A stretch of 64,000 nucleotides of DNA from Tetrahymena elliotti 4EA. Taxonomy: Eukaryota > Ciliophora > Oligohymenophorea > Hymenostomatida > Tetrahymenidae. The stretch covers positions 275,825 through 339,824 of the forward strand of contig JH720323.1 of the NCBI GenBank assembly GCA_000231825.2, in the 5' to 3' direction. This document shows positions 41,576 through 54,953 of the stretch, in pieces. Position 1 is the first letter of the stretch. Each line of letters starts with the position of its first letter. Position numbers and translations under genes: made by a program. The notes below the pieces were generated by a model. The model searched no databases and had not been told where the DNA came from. It saw only the letters and a program-made list of their open reading frames with translations.

Positions 41576-43378
41576 TCAATCATTAAATTCATTAACAATT
41601 CTTGCTTCTTTTATGCATATTTAGACTGATTATTCTTTAAATCCCAAAAAAAATCTTAAATCCTCATATTCAAGGAGTTTAGATTTATGTTGATTTTCCA
41701 ATCCTAGTTTAAATTAGTAATTAGGATAATCCAATAATTCTAGTAATTAATCTTTCAAACTCACTCTTAATTCTATTATAGTATTCTTGTTTATCCTAAA
41801 CCTAGTAATTCCTTTTAATAAATTGCTTATTCCATAATTCGTAGTAGTTCTCAAAGATTACTTTTTATTTATTAATTCACAACTCATTTTTTCTTCCCAA
41901 CCTCCACTTGCATAAGAATTTCTCATAAGTCCAATAAAAAATTCATCTTTTTCCTTAATACTTTAAATGCGTATCCTAAAAATATATTTTTAATCCTTTT
42001 ACAAATTTAAACTGGAAATACAACAACTCCAAAAAGCACTATTTTATTTTGTAATAATATATTCATTATTTTTATTTAGCAATACTAAAAAGTCTTTAAA
42101 ACCATTTTAAAAGGTAGTACCTTACAATTTTAGATTTTAGTAAAAATCCCCTTACTAAATAGGCTTATTTAATTAGTTATTAGTTAATTCATCGAACATT
42201 TTGAACTGATTAAATTTATTCTTTTCAAAACAGTTTAATAAATTAGTTTATTTTAAGAATGGTTGTATATCAATAGACCACTTTAAAAATTATTAACTAA
42301 ATTCTTAGTCTTAATAATTTGTTCTAGAATTGATCATCTCATTGATTTATTTGATTTCTAATTAATTTTTTATTTCATTTTCATATTATTAATCACTTGC
42401 CAATTTTATTGAATGTTTAACATAATCTTAAACCAAATTAAGTTTTTCCTCACTAATTTTTGAAAAATTAATTGGTTCTTTATTTTATTAAAATATGCTA
42501 TTTACTTTTAATTATCGAAGAAGAGGATTCAGCTTTTGTAAATTAAGATTTAATTCAATTATGAATTAATCAGTGCAGAAATTTGATTTATTTGAAACTA
42601 ACTTCATAATTAAATCAGCTGTAATTTTATTACTGTTTTAGCTGTCAATATTAACTTGATATATATTAGAATTACTTTAATTTGAACTAGCTTAAGATAT
42701 ATTTTGATCAAAAAAGGAAATTTAATCAATAATAGCCAATAATTATTATTTAATAATTTTTGGATGCTCCAAACAAAAAGTATTTTGTAATTAATTAGAG
42801 TAGACAAGAAGGTTTTGAAGTAGTTCAGTATTTCTATCTTTCTGAGACTCTATTTCTTATATAAAATTCCTACACTGAGTTGAATAATCTTAGATATTAT
42901 TAGATTGTTCATTAGTCAGAAGTTACTTAAATTAAAGGATTTTGGAAATTTCTTAATATTTTTATATGATTTAGTTATTATCTACTGGATATTTGAGAGT
43001 TTCATTAATCATCTTTTTTTAGATGATATCTATTTTTGCTAATAACTCTTCTTTAAACTCTTAAAAGAAACTGACAATTTACTTTTCGTAATTAAATTCA
43101 GACTCTTTTGAAGTGAGATCAATAAGGTCTTAAATAATTTAGTAATTGTTAACTGGTGGCCATTTTGGGATGATACTGTTATCTGCTTCTTAGAAAATCT
43201 AATCTATCATTAAGTAATTAATAGATTTAAACTCAAGATCATGGTTAAAGCATGATGAACAGTAGAAAAGCTATTTGTTATAATTTTATTGGTTTAGAAC
43301 ATCATTTACCTAAACAAATTGAAGATATTTTTTTTGATGTTTTTGACATTTTAGAGTCTAATAGCTAGTGATATTCAT
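41576..43378 (-). CDS. Ciliate-family protein with N-terminal zinc-finger-like motif
   Basis: An uninterrupted 601-codon frame (600 aa) from ATG 43378 to TGA 41576-41578. The N-terminus shows two spaced metal-ligand pairs (LKCQKHQKKY and LFYCSSCFNHD), resembling a degenerate B-box or treble-clef finger. Then comes the family block IIPKWPPVNNYQIIQDLIDL and a coiled-coil region (EKQIVSFFQEFKEELLAKID), an arrangement like TRIM-type proteins (zinc finger, coiled coil, C-terminal domain). The C-terminal about 170 residues look like a beta-sandwich (YIFRIRIQ, DEFFIGLMRNSYASGGWEEK), somewhat SPRY-like. The family role is unknown; TRIM-like architecture is an inference from layout. A paralogue lies at 29133-30862. 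Confidence 0.82.
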
Positions 43379-43717
43379 TTAATAAAACTATAAGGAAATG
43401 AGTAGAAGAAGTACTTTATAAATTTTGTAAGCTTTTTAATGTTTTTATTAATTTTTAGGATAATAAAGAAGATCAAAATTTGTTAAATTTCTCAGATATA
43501 TTTTGATTGAGGATTGAAGTTGTTTTTAAAAAATATATGAAAGAAAAAATACAAAAACTAGTGAGTTGTATAAGTATACATACATATAGTGTTAAATGAG
43601 TTAATAATAATTTTAAAATATTTACTTTTAATATAAATAATATTTTTATTTAATTTTTAATTAAATGTTTTTCTTCAAATAATTCAAATGATTTCTTTTA
43701 ATCTTTTTCATTATTTT
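43379..43717. other. Intergenic spacer
   Basis: About 340 nt between two minus-strand genes; AT-rich, holding the promoter of the gene to its left. Nothing recognisable. Confidence 0.5.
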
Positions 43718-46700
43718 TCAGAAATTTCCATGCAAGGTGTGTCTTTTGTTCAGGTTTGTTGTAGATGAAGGTATTAAACCAAATTCTAAAGCTTTTTGAG
43801 GAGTTTAAGAATCCTTAAGAGATGTTTTCTATGATTTAGATGCATTGGTAGAAATTAGAGATTGTTTTTTACTTTAAGATGTTATGTCTTCAAAATATTT
43901 AATAAAGTTATTTTTAGCAGAATATAAGTTATCATTGATTGATAATTTTTTATGTTGAGGCTCTAAGGATTTTCTGCTGTTTTGATTTGATTTTTACTTA
44001 TTATGAGTCTTTTTTGTGGCTGATTTGATCATGTTAGGATTTATTCTTTACATAGATTGTTAGTGCGATGAGCCTGAAGACATCATATTCAAATCGGAAG
44101 TAAGATAATGTTAGAGCATAGAATTTGATTATTGAATTTATTATTATGAAGACATTATTTAAGGGATATTCAAATTTGATGATCCTAAAGATTGGTATGG
44201 GCCACTTGCTGACTCGGATGAAGATGCATTATTTCTATGGAGGTTAGTTGTTGTTATACTAGAAGTTATACTTCCTCCTAAAGGTCCTGAAGGTAGAAGA
44301 AGAGAAGATTGAGCAACCTTTGCCAAATTATTTGAAGAGAGACCTGTCATGTTTCCGCAACTATTCTTTTTCTTTTAGATAGCCCCACCTATTTAATAAT
44401 TATTTTCTTTATTATTGATTGAGTGTATGTTGTGATTATTACTAATTTTATTGCCCATGGCAGATGATGGAGTAGTTGTAGTAGTAGTTGCATACATATT
44501 TTTTGACTAAAATGAGAGGGATTTAGCAGTATTAGAGAGAGATTTTAGATTATTGTTAGAGTGAATTTATGAATTTGTAGTTGTATTGGCTGTGTTCATG
44601 CTATTCATATTGTTAGAATAAGAGCTTGTAGCACTATTTGGGGGATATGATAGAAGGTGGGGTTAACCTTAATTAGATTAACTCTATCCAATAGTGCTAC
44701 TCATAGGTTGCAAATCACTTTATAAAGAATTACTGCAGTAAGTATTGTCATTACGTACACTGTTCGATGCAGGGTGTATGACCGAAAGAGAGTCTTCCCT
44801 CTTATCTAATGGAGCTTTCTTTTTTGCATTAGCATTTGATGCAGTAACTGGTCTTTTAGCTTCAAGCATTTAGTAATTCTTAGGTGAATAGCAAGGAGAC
44901 ATATATCTCTTTTTATCTTAAGATGAGGATACAGCATGATGGCCAGTTGTTGTATTTCCAGCATTACTACCATACTAGCTTAACTAAGCTTAGTTTTATG
45001 CTAGTTAATTAATTTAATGATAATTCAGATGATGAGGGTTAGGAGCATTAGAATTTATGCCTGTTCCACTATTATTCTTCAAACTCTTAGTAGAAAAGCT
45101 CATCTATCCTTTCAAGAAACTCTTAATTAGAGCAGCTGAATCTACAGATTTGTCTTTAATCTAACTTTACACATTGTTGTAACCATTTTTCAATATATCT
45201 AAATCTAAAAACTTATTCTAAGGTTTTAGTATCGCAGCTGCTACTGAGATATTTCCATTTAAGGTATTGGACATATTCATTCCTAAATGCACATTTTAAT
45301 TGCTCATATTATGATTGTTTGCACCATAAACTGAACCTCCTATGCTATTATTAGCAATGAAGCTAGGTTTATTAGAAGTACTTTTCTTGGCTGTATTTTA
45401 TTAGCTACTTGTCTAGTTACGTGAAGCACTATTTTCAGTGTTTGTTCTCTTTTGAGAAGTAAATTATTAGATAAATTAATTATTTGCATTTGTAGTTGTA
45501 GTTGATGTTGAATTAGAATAACTTTAATTTGAAATTCCATTAGATAATTTAATGGGAACACTATTTCTTGAAGAGCTAGGACATTGTTCATTTTAATTGA
45601 TACCAACTTAGCTTTAACCATTACCATAAGAAATATTATTTATGTTTGTATTCAAACCACTATTGACATTAGTTGTATTTGTAAAATAATAGCTATTATT
45701 ATTATTATTGTTTAATCCATTAGAATTGATATTATATACTCCATTTTATGAAACACCTCCACAATTGCTTTTATTATTTTAACTTGTATCTTAAATGTTG
45801 AATGAGTTTTGCTATTGATGCTATACTCCTGATTGTCTTTAATAGCTTGGAGCTGTTGCTGTCTAGTGAGATTGCATGGAATTATGCATTTTTTTTTATT
45901 AAACTCTTTTATCTTGCTATATTGTGCTTTATGAGTGGCTATTTTAAGTAGTCATTGGGAAACTATCTCTTCCTTGATTGCCTTAAGTTATAGCTTAAGC
46001 TCCATTTTGCTCTTTCTCTATCTCTATTTCTAAAGGATTTTATCTACTATTTTTAAAATTAAATAAATTTACATTTATTATATTTTTTAATAATTGTCTT
46101 TAACCTTAATAACTTTACAGAAGTAGGGTTTACATAATAGAAAAAGCTGAAAAGAGACTCTTTATTATTCTTACGAGAAGTAATATTTGGTACTTGAATT
46201 TCTCTGAATTCAGAATGTATATAAGATTGGTTAATGTCTATTTAAATAGGAGGTTAAATTTTTAAATTTAGGATATCTTTCCAATTAACATCGCTGAACC
46301 ATTTACAGGACTTAATATCTTCAAAAGACTTTATTCTGTGATTTGGTCTCTTATCAAGAAGCTAGAAAAGTAACTCTCTTAGGTGTGGATTTAAATAATC
46401 AGGAACTTCAAGTTCTTCATTAGCAATATTTTTCAATATAGTCTCTGTATTATTGGCATAGAATGGAGGTAATCCTGTGACTAATTCATATAAAAATGCT
46501 CCTAGAGTATAAAAATCTACTGAGTAGTTATATCCTTAACGCAATAAAACTTCAGGTGCCATATATTCAGGAGAACCGCAGAATGAATCTGTCATCTCCT
46601 CTCTATGCATACCAATTTTAGAGAGTCCAAAATCAGTCAATCTAACATGACCATCCATATCAAGCACAATATTTTCAGGCTAATTAAAAATAGAAACAAA

Positions 46701-47997
46701 TACAATTAATTCATAATTTCAAAATCAAAATAAAAGTATTTCAAGCAAAAAAGGAAGTATCTGTTAGAAAAAAAATTTCTTCAAAATTTCTAATAAAAAT
46801 TTATTTACTTTCAAATCTCTGTAAAGAATCTTATTCGAGTGAAGATATTCAAAACAAATCAAAATTTCTACAAAGTAAAACTTTGATTCATTCTCAGTTA
46901 ATTTTCTGTTTTAAAGATGAAAAAAGAGCTCTCCTCCACAATAGAATTCCAAAAGGAAATTTAAGTGGTATTCAGATTCAAAGCATGCATGAAGACTTGC
47001 TATAAAAGGTGCTTTTGCAGCATCAATTAAAATTTTTCTTTCACGCAATAACTATTCTAATCTTTTATATTCACTCAAATGAGTTTTAGGAATCATTTTT
47101 AGAGCAAATAGCTTGCAAGATTCTCTATGTCTGACTAAATATATTTAAAGTCAAATAATTAAATTTTATAATTTGTATTTTTTAAAAAAAATATTTTTCA
47201 AGGAAATATCTTTATTTAGCTTTTTTGAATTTATCTCCCTAAAATCTTGGTGATTGATAAACTATCTTGATTGTTAGTTAGATAGATAGATATTTTGAGT
47301 AAAACATACCTATTTGAAAATTATCATTCAACTTTGTAATTAATTTTCTTTGATCTTATTAAAAATGTGTTCATAGGTTTTAAATTTTTTGAATATTTTA
47401 AAGATAATTCAATCCTATATTTTGATTAACAATAGCTGATCAAATAATAATTTTGAAGGGCTTTATCAAAAAGTTAAATAAATTTATGAAGATATGAGGA
47501 AATGGTTATAACTTAAAAGACTCAATACCTAAAAACACATCTGATGTACCACCTTTTCCCAAGCACTTTAAGAAAATGAAATCATGAATATTTAATTCTT
47601 AGTCTTTTTGATTAGATTTATCACTTTTCTATGCATAAACTGGCTTTAGAAGGATATTCTCTCTTATTTAATTAACTTTTTTATTGGGTTGGGTTAAATA
47701 GTAATCTATGACTTCATTTTAGCCTATAGTCTCCAAGCAGACAATATTTTCATAGTTAGGGAAATGAATTTGCTGGGCTTAAGCTTTGACCCTCTATGTT
47801 AGCTTGGCTACTGGGCTATCTTTTGGTACCTTTACTTCCATACAGTTATCTTCATCTAAATAAACTGTGTAAAGTAATTAATTTTATTCATCTTTGTATT
47901 CTCTGCTTAATTAACCATTTATAAATTATGAAGAACTATTTGGAGTTTTATTTCTACTCATTTTAGCTGGTGATAAACTTTTAACTCTTTGGAGCAT
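43718..47997 (-). CDS. AGC-family Ser/Thr protein kinase with long Asn/Ser-rich tail
   Basis: The model 47997-47529, 47134-46809, 46679-46105, 46046-43718 sums to 1233 codons (1232 aa). An N-terminal region of about 150 residues with a beta-grasp-like look ([15 protein letters not shown]) precedes the kinase domain: Gly-loop [14 protein letters not shown], catalytic Lys in [14 protein letters not shown]-type YRDLKPEN, DFGLSK, activation segment [14 protein letters not shown] and [16 protein letters not shown]. All catalytic residues are present, so activity is expected. The AGC assignment rests on YRDLKPEN and CGSPEY; the activation-loop phosphosite is Ser rather than the usual Thr. After the kinase core comes a roughly 770-residue tail rich in Asn, Ser, Thr and Gln with few hydrophobics, not seen in usual AGC kinases. 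The 394-nt intron 47135-47528 directly follows the Gly-loop. Confidence 0.92.
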
Positions 47998-49412
47998 AAC
48001 TTCCTTTTTTCAAGAATGAATTCTAATTTAAACCTATTTGCTTTTATAAGTCTTTGTCCTTGTATTTTCTTATTGGTTTTATAACAAAAATATTATTGTT
48101 AACTATATTTTCTATCTGAACAATTTATTATTTCTTTCTTGTTTTCTTAAAATCAATCCTAAGTTTTTAATTTTTTTTTAAAGAAATTAACTATACAAAT
48201 TTTCATCAATAAATTAATTAAAACATAATATTTGTAATTTTTTCCATAATTTTCAATTACGTTGAAGAACTGATTTAAAGTATTATTATCACTATTTACA
48301 TTAATAAATGTTAAAAAATTATCTTCATACATTTTTTTTAAAGAAATTCAAATATCTCCCATGCTCTAGAGTGCTGGCTTCTTTGATTTTCAATAATTAA
48401 TTAACCTACTGCTTACTTTAGTTTAAGGTTTTGTAAAAATATGTGGTTATAAAATATTCTCTATTTGAAATTTGATTAGAAATATTCAAAATATATCAAC
48501 ATAATCAATCCAAAGAAAGCGTCTTATTTTACTTGAAATTTGTTTGGAATTTGTTTTATTTTTTTAATTTAAAAAAATAGAATTTAGTCATCATTCAAGA
48601 TCAATATATCTAACTAATTTTTTACATACTGATTAGATAGTTAAGCAAATCTGATTTGACTTTATTCCAGTAAAAAACAGTAAGTAAATCTCCTCCTAAA
48701 ATAAATTCTGAAAAAATATTTATCTGATAACTCAATCAATAGAAATAAAAACTTCTTTTTAAAAATGAAGTATTTTAAATATTTAAAAAAAGAAAAGAAT
48801 AACAAAAATAATTTTTTTATTCTTCAAAAACTCTTTTTTAAAAATAAATTACAACAGCTAGATTTTAAATTAATTAAATAAAAAAAATTTAAATTATGAA
48901 AATCACGAACAAAATAATACTGAATAAATTCCACTAAAAAATATTTCTAATTAAAATATAAATGAATGAAATGTTTTCATTTAAATAAAATTTATTCTAC
49001 TAAAAACCTACATGAAAAAAACTATGTCATAAGTAAAAGTGAAGTATTAAGTAAAAAATATGTTAGCACTAAAAAATTGAATGTAACCATAAAATATCTT
49101 GATGCAATTCGTATTTAATTTTTTATTCATAAAAAAATGTTTATTTTGAGAAAATAGGATGCTTTATGCTTAATTTCGAAGATCTATCATTATAGATCAA
49201 GTGTTAATTGAAAAATAATAAAATAATATTTTTCTTTCATCCAAAAAAGAATATGTGAAAATTTAAGAATTAAACTAATTAAATTATTAAAAGCATAAAA
49301 TTAATGGTGTAATATTAAACGTTTTTACTTTATACAGAATATATTTTTGAAAAATAATTATTTCCAATTATTTTGAATTTAATGAATTCCGTTAATAATA
49401 AAGAAAAAATTT
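47998..49412. other. Intergenic region
   Basis: About 1.4 kb of AT-rich DNA between two minus-strand genes. I saw no convincing gene, RNA or repeat. Confidence 0.5.
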
Positions 49413-52400
49413 TCATTTATTTTCTACAAGCGAACCATCAGTTTATGGTTTTGTCTTATTTCTATATATAATTTAATTTATTGAAATCATGATGAAAAAG
49501 AAAATAAGGTAAGTCATTGTGAAGAGGTAGTTTGGTATGTAAATGTCCTCCTTTCTAGTATTCATAGGGTCTAATAAGTTTCTTAGATCAGATCCAAAAA
49601 TAGCTATCAAAATATGACTTATAAAGGTAAGTGAATAAAGATTAAGTTTAATAAAAAATTAATCATTTATTTATGTCTATTCTTCTTCTTTGTAGTTAAG
49701 TTTTTAAAATTCAAATGAAACCTTATTTTTTCTAAATTCATATCCATAGTTTGAATCTTATTCTATATCGGTTTCACTTCCGCAATCAAGTATTTGATTT
49801 TCTTAATCTTTGCCAAAAATACTACTAAAGATGCCAATCATTTCTACTTCTTCTGATTTTTTATTAATCAAGATTACAAAGAAAGGTATCAAAGCGCATG
49901 TAATCAAGAAGTAGTATAAAGTGTTTACAACTCCATTAAGTATGGGTATAAGAAGGCTGGATTCATCAAGGACTCCAAATTAAAATACTTAAGCATGAAT
50001 CTCTTCTAAGTATTCCATATGTCCACTAAGATAAAAAAATAGTTGGGAAAGGAAGAAAAGGATACTTGTAGTTGATATCCAAGAGAGCTTTCTTAGAGAA
50101 GTCAAAATATGCAAGAAGTTTAGCATAATAATAAAATAAATAGGAACTTAAATAAGAGAGTTATATTCCAAGACGCATGCTACTCCAAAGGAACTGCTTA
50201 GGAAAAAGTAGAAGCTCTTCAAGAAAACTGTAGTTTTTGGAAGCCAATTTTTATAGAAAAAGAACATTTTAGTAGCTTCAAGCAGGATTGTATGATAGAG
50301 AGCAGATACAGGGAGGGTAGTCTGATATTAATCTATTTTTATTAAGTCCCATTGGCAGAGATAAAAGAGTGTTATAGAGAGACCTTACGCTAAATGGAAA
50401 TAAAAGAAAAGAGCTTTTGTTGGAAGATTGGCCTTAATAAATATTCTAGACCAGATTTTTCTTAAGCTAATAACAAAGAAACAAATGAAGAATACTAAAG
50501 GAAAGTAGTATTTAAAAGCTTTAAATTATGTCAAGTAGTCATAATATCTAGGAATACCTATATTTCTGCCAACATTTGCATTATAATATGTGCATATTTT
50601 GATTAACATAGGAATTGAAGTTATTTTAATTAGTATAATACAGAATTGTTTGGTTTTGGTAATTTCTTTTTAGAGTGCCATTACTACTAAGCAGATAACT
50701 AGTGCTAAAGATATTCTTTAAAAGTATTTCTCATAGAGTTCTGCAGAAATGTTAAATAGATCATTTGTTGTACGAGTCATCAAATATAACGCAACTGATG
50801 CTGCGAAAATTGAGAAGTCAATAAATGACTAAATATTCAAAAACTCTTTAAATGAAGAAAGGCTAAAGTTTAGTGTACTCTTAAAGAAAAAAAGGACATA
50901 CAATATCATTATAAATAGGAATAAAGAGCTTAAAATACCTTCCAAAATAACAATTTTAGAATGCTCTAATACAAAATATCCCATGAGGCCAACTACAGCT
51001 AACACTGCAACCAAAAACTAAATTCTTTTTATCAATGTTGTTAAGTGAGGATAAGAAATTTCCAGCTCGTATTTTGATTTTTTTGAATACCAATTTAGAA
51101 CTGCTATAACGCTTAATGTAAATATGATCAACAATATATGAATGACAAACCCAAGTATCATATCTTCTATTCTTACTTGTTAAAAATCATTTTAAATGAT
51201 GCTAGCTATTCTTATTGAGAAATTTTGGCAAAGTTAAACAAAACCTTTAAGCTTTGCTGTGTCAACTTTAAGTTCTTCACTATCTCCTTCCTTTATGAAT
51301 AAGTTATTATAATTTTATTTGACTTCTTCAGAAAAAGTAATGATCTCTTAAAGCTATTTAAATTCTCCCTTTAATCCTTAAACTATTGTATTAAAATTAT
51401 CTAAGATCTGTCTAAAGTTTGTGTAAAAATTATTGGCTATTACAAAATCATCAACTATGGGCTTATCCAAGAAGAAATCAGGCTGAATCATTCCAACATT
51501 GTTGTATGGGATAGGAATACCTAAGAGCATGCAATAGGTGGGTGTTGCGTTAATTTGAAAAGTGTCACTTCCAACAAGAAATTCTCTATCCATAACTTAT
51601 CCAATATCTTTTTTAGATTTAGTTATGAATTCACTTTTAGAATACCCAAAGATCAAAGAGTTAGATTCTGAAGAGCTATAACCTCCATGATGACCCAAGA
51701 CATTATAATTTATTCCATGATCTGAGACAATTATAATAGTTTAGTCTTCATTAACTTTTGAATTTTTGATATTGCTAATTACATTTTTAACAAGCTAATT
51801 GACAGCTTACATTTATTCTAGGAAATAGCTATCTAATGAGTCAACTAAATGACTAGCTGCATCTATCCCATCAAAATGAACAAGCATTGTCACCCAATCG
51901 TTATTTTCTAACTATTCTTTCTCAACATGACCATATTGTTGGATATCATCTTTTAGTTTTAAATAGAAATTAACCTCGCCAACAAAATGTCCTCTATCAA
52001 AAATATTCGGATAGAGGGTATGAAGGAGATGACTGCCATAACAAAGAATTTTATCTCTGTCTTATCCTTTGAAAGGATTATTAATTTTTGCTTATAAAAA
52101 TGTGCTATCTTGCTTAAGTTCTCTAGATCCTAAATTTGTTGATAATTAATCATATGATGGGATATTTCCTTAAAGAATTGCTCTTGTTCTTGTTGTAGTG
52201 TATGTAGGAGGATGGGCATATCCTTTAAGAAGGACTGTATTATCCTAGCTAGTGAGGAAGGTATCTAAAAGAGATTAAAAGGGGATATCTTTTGATGGAA
52301 TAAAAATGTTAGGATCAGAGCTTCCTTATTTCTTTAAATCTGACTTTTTTTATTGCTCCTCTTCATTTACTGCATAGAAATAAGGAAGGCTGTCTAAAAT

Positions 52401-52622
52401 CATAAATACTACTTGATTGGATTGGGTTGGGAACCATTGCTTTTCATAGATAGACTTTTGAGCTTAATCTTTGAATCTCATTTCAGTGACATAAGGGTTA
52501 GCCTTCTATGAAACTTTCATAGATGATGAAGGAGAGGATGTAAATCCATAGAGATAAATGGAAGAGCCTATGAAAAAAAATAGTGCAGAAAATAAAAATA
52601 GAAAGTAGGGACTTTTATTCAT
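49413..52622 (-). CDS. GPI ethanolamine-phosphate transferase (PIG-O/PIG-G type)
   Basis: An intronless frame of 1070 codons (1069 aa) from ATG 52622 to TGA 49413-49415. This is an ER multi-pass enzyme that transfers ethanolamine phosphate from phosphatidylethanolamine to mannose residues of the GPI anchor. An N-terminal signal anchor (YFLFLFSALFFFIGSSIYLY) leads to a lumenal alkaline-phosphatase-superfamily domain with the first metal Asp (VVFMILDSLPY), the Thr nucleophile region (HPPTYTTTRTRAI), a second ligand set (HFDGIDAASHLVDSL), VSDHGINYNVLG and HHGGYSSSESN. A C-terminal half with many membrane helices follows. The length fits PIG-O (about 1,090 aa in animals), but PIG-G shares the domain plan, and the two are not separable by eye. 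PIG-N is less likely. Confidence 0.85.
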
Positions 52623-52924
52623 TTTGCCTAAGATTTATTTTTTTTTTAATTTTGTTTTTCAGTAATTCATTTAAAAAATACCAATTTAAGAATTTTTAAA
52701 GTAAAAAAAAATCAAAAAAGTATAAATTAATTTGATTATCTTTATTTTAATAAAATACTGTTAGTGTAGTCATCTCTTAATTTGTATTACAAAACTAATT
52801 AATGTTTACAGACTTTTTTAGGATTCAAAATAATTAAATCTAAAAGGTGCTAAGTAAATCATATATTACCTTAAACTTTGATATTCTGATGTAAAATAAT
52901 TCGTTGATTCTATATTTTTTGGAT

Positions 52925-53092
52925 AAAATAAATAATGTTAATTACACTTTTTAAGTTAGTAGAGAGAAATATATATATGCCACAAACTTTGACATTTTAA
53001 TCAAAAGAATTAAATAAAGTTAATTACACTCTCTTATTAAGGATAATTAAACAAAAGAGAATATCTTACCAATGCTTTTATATTTTGAAAAA
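52925..53092. repeat. Degenerate short tandem repeat, about 82-nt period
   Basis: The 12-mer gttaattacact occurs at about 52938 and 53019. Each copy is flanked upstream by aaataaat/aaataaag and followed about 40-50 nt later by a variant of aaactttgacattttaatc or gcttttatattttgaaa. An earlier partial copy (aaactttgatattctgatg) lies at about 52876. Matches are imperfect and the region is AT-rich, so chance similarity is possible beyond the cores. Confidence 0.45.
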
Positions 53093-53254
53093 TAATTAAT
53101 CATATCTGTTTGCTTAACAGTCTAAGTTGTTTAATATTTTTTTGTGGAAAAAAAAACTAATTTATCTATTAAACTTGTTGACCAATTTAATTTGTGCATC
53201 GCCATGATGAATCCTTGGAGAAAAAAAATAAAATAAATAAGATTGATTGATTGA

Positions 53255-53890
53255 TAAAAAAGGAATTACTAAAGAGTATTCAAAGAGACAAAAAAATAAT
53301 ACTAACTATCTGTAATATCAGTGAATAAAGTGCGAATAGGAATAGCTGATATGATAATTTTCAATTTCCCCTGCTCAGATAATTTAAAGATTTCTATTAT
53401 GTACTTTTGAAAATAATTAAATCAGGATATTTTGAGTCTAATAAATTCCAACATATTTCAAAATGAAAGTTAGTTGAATAGTTTTTATTTCATAAATTGT
53501 TCTTCATGGCAAGTTGCTTTGCTGACACTACTAACTTATTTCAAATAAATAATAATATTTAAAAAAATCTTGTAAACAATATTTTTGATTAGGGAAAAGA
53601 GATTTTCTAAAAAATATTCAAACAGACAAAATCAACTATTTTTAATACCAGTGAATAGAGAGAATGATTCGGAACAGCTGATATGTTAATTTTTAAATTT
53701 TCTCTATTCAGATGATTAAAAGATTTGTTTAGTTTACTTTTGAAAATAATTAATAATTAATTCTTCTTTAAAATAAGTTCCTTAAATATTTAAAATTATA
53801 TTTAGACAGTTTGGATACATTTTCTTCATGGCGAGTTGTTTTGTTTAAACTTTTACTAAGTTCAAATAAATAATATGAAAATTATGTTTC
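53255..53890. repeat. Two-copy degenerate direct repeat, about 325-nt unit
   Basis: Copy 1 (about 53255-53590) and copy 2 (about 53591-53890) share an ordered series of landmarks: tattcaaa(g/c)agacaaaa; a(t/c)cagtgaata(a/g)ag; aatag/acagctgatatg; ctattatgtac/tagtttac followed by ttttgaaaataattaa; ttcttcatggc(a/g)agttg; and ttcaaataaataat. The spacing of paired landmarks is 322-337 nt. This exceeds what AT composition would give. No coding frame runs through it. Confidence 0.65.
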
Positions 53891-54953
53891 AAAATAAATT
53901 AATCCAAAATTAAACAAATTTTGTAATTCTGAAAAACAATCTTTGGGATTGTTAGGAAAAGCTTGACATTTAATTTGAATTCTAATCAAAAAAAGAATCT
54001 ATTTTAGTTTTTTTTAATAAAAGAAATAATAAATTTTTTAATATCAAAAAGTCCTATTTTGATATTTTGATAAGAAAGGAGAAAGTATAATAAATATTAA
54101 TTACTTAATATCATATTAAAAAAATTGTTTTTAACAATTAAACACATTTTTTAAGTTTACTTTTTAAAGATTTTATCTTAATTCTTTTTTCATAAATACA
54201 ATTTACTATTATTTTGAAAAGAAATATTACTTAAATAGAGTTTTTAAAAATTTTGTAAATTGACAATTTGTAATAAGATTTAAGAAACATTAATCTTAAA
54301 TAACAACATTAATAATTTTTAGAGTTTTATTAATTCTAGTATTGATGAATTTTTTGTTTCGTGGTTTATTATTAGATCGACTAAATTTTATTTTCTATGG
54401 CTAAAAATCTTTTTAATGCTAATGTTTTGAATTACTGAGTATTCATCGACTAGAATAATAAATATGAATTATTCGATTAAATAAAGAGTCAAATAAAATT
54501 GAATTATTTTTGGATTCAAGAAAAATGTTTTGTTTGTTTGAAAGTTTCTAATTTTTCATAATAATTTTATTTTAAAAATTTTGTTTAAAATTTAATTTCT
54601 TTCATTAACAAAATGATAGGTTGTTTTCACTTGATTATTAATTATTTTGATATTACTGAATTCTAAAGAACAAAATTTTTAAGATTGATTAGTCAGAAAA
54701 TGTATTTTTTAGTATTGTCTTTTTAGTATTTTTGATTAAATTACTTTAGATTTTATTAAAAAGAATATTTTTGAGATATTCTTTAGATTTTAAAATATTA
54801 ATATCAGATTTAAGAGTATTGTAATTTAAATATTGCAACATTAGATACTATTTGATCAATTTATTAATTATCTTTTTGCTGTGTGTTTTTATACATAAGT
54901 AGGAATTAATTAGTAGACTGTTAGTTAGATAAGTCAAAGTAAGTAAGAATCAA

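Larger units (their letters stand above)
52623..54953. other. Long divergent intergenic region with degenerate repeats
   Basis: About 2.3 kb between two divergent genes, with no convincing gene. It contains the two repeat families listed separately (52860-53100 and 53255-53890). Confidence 0.6.
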
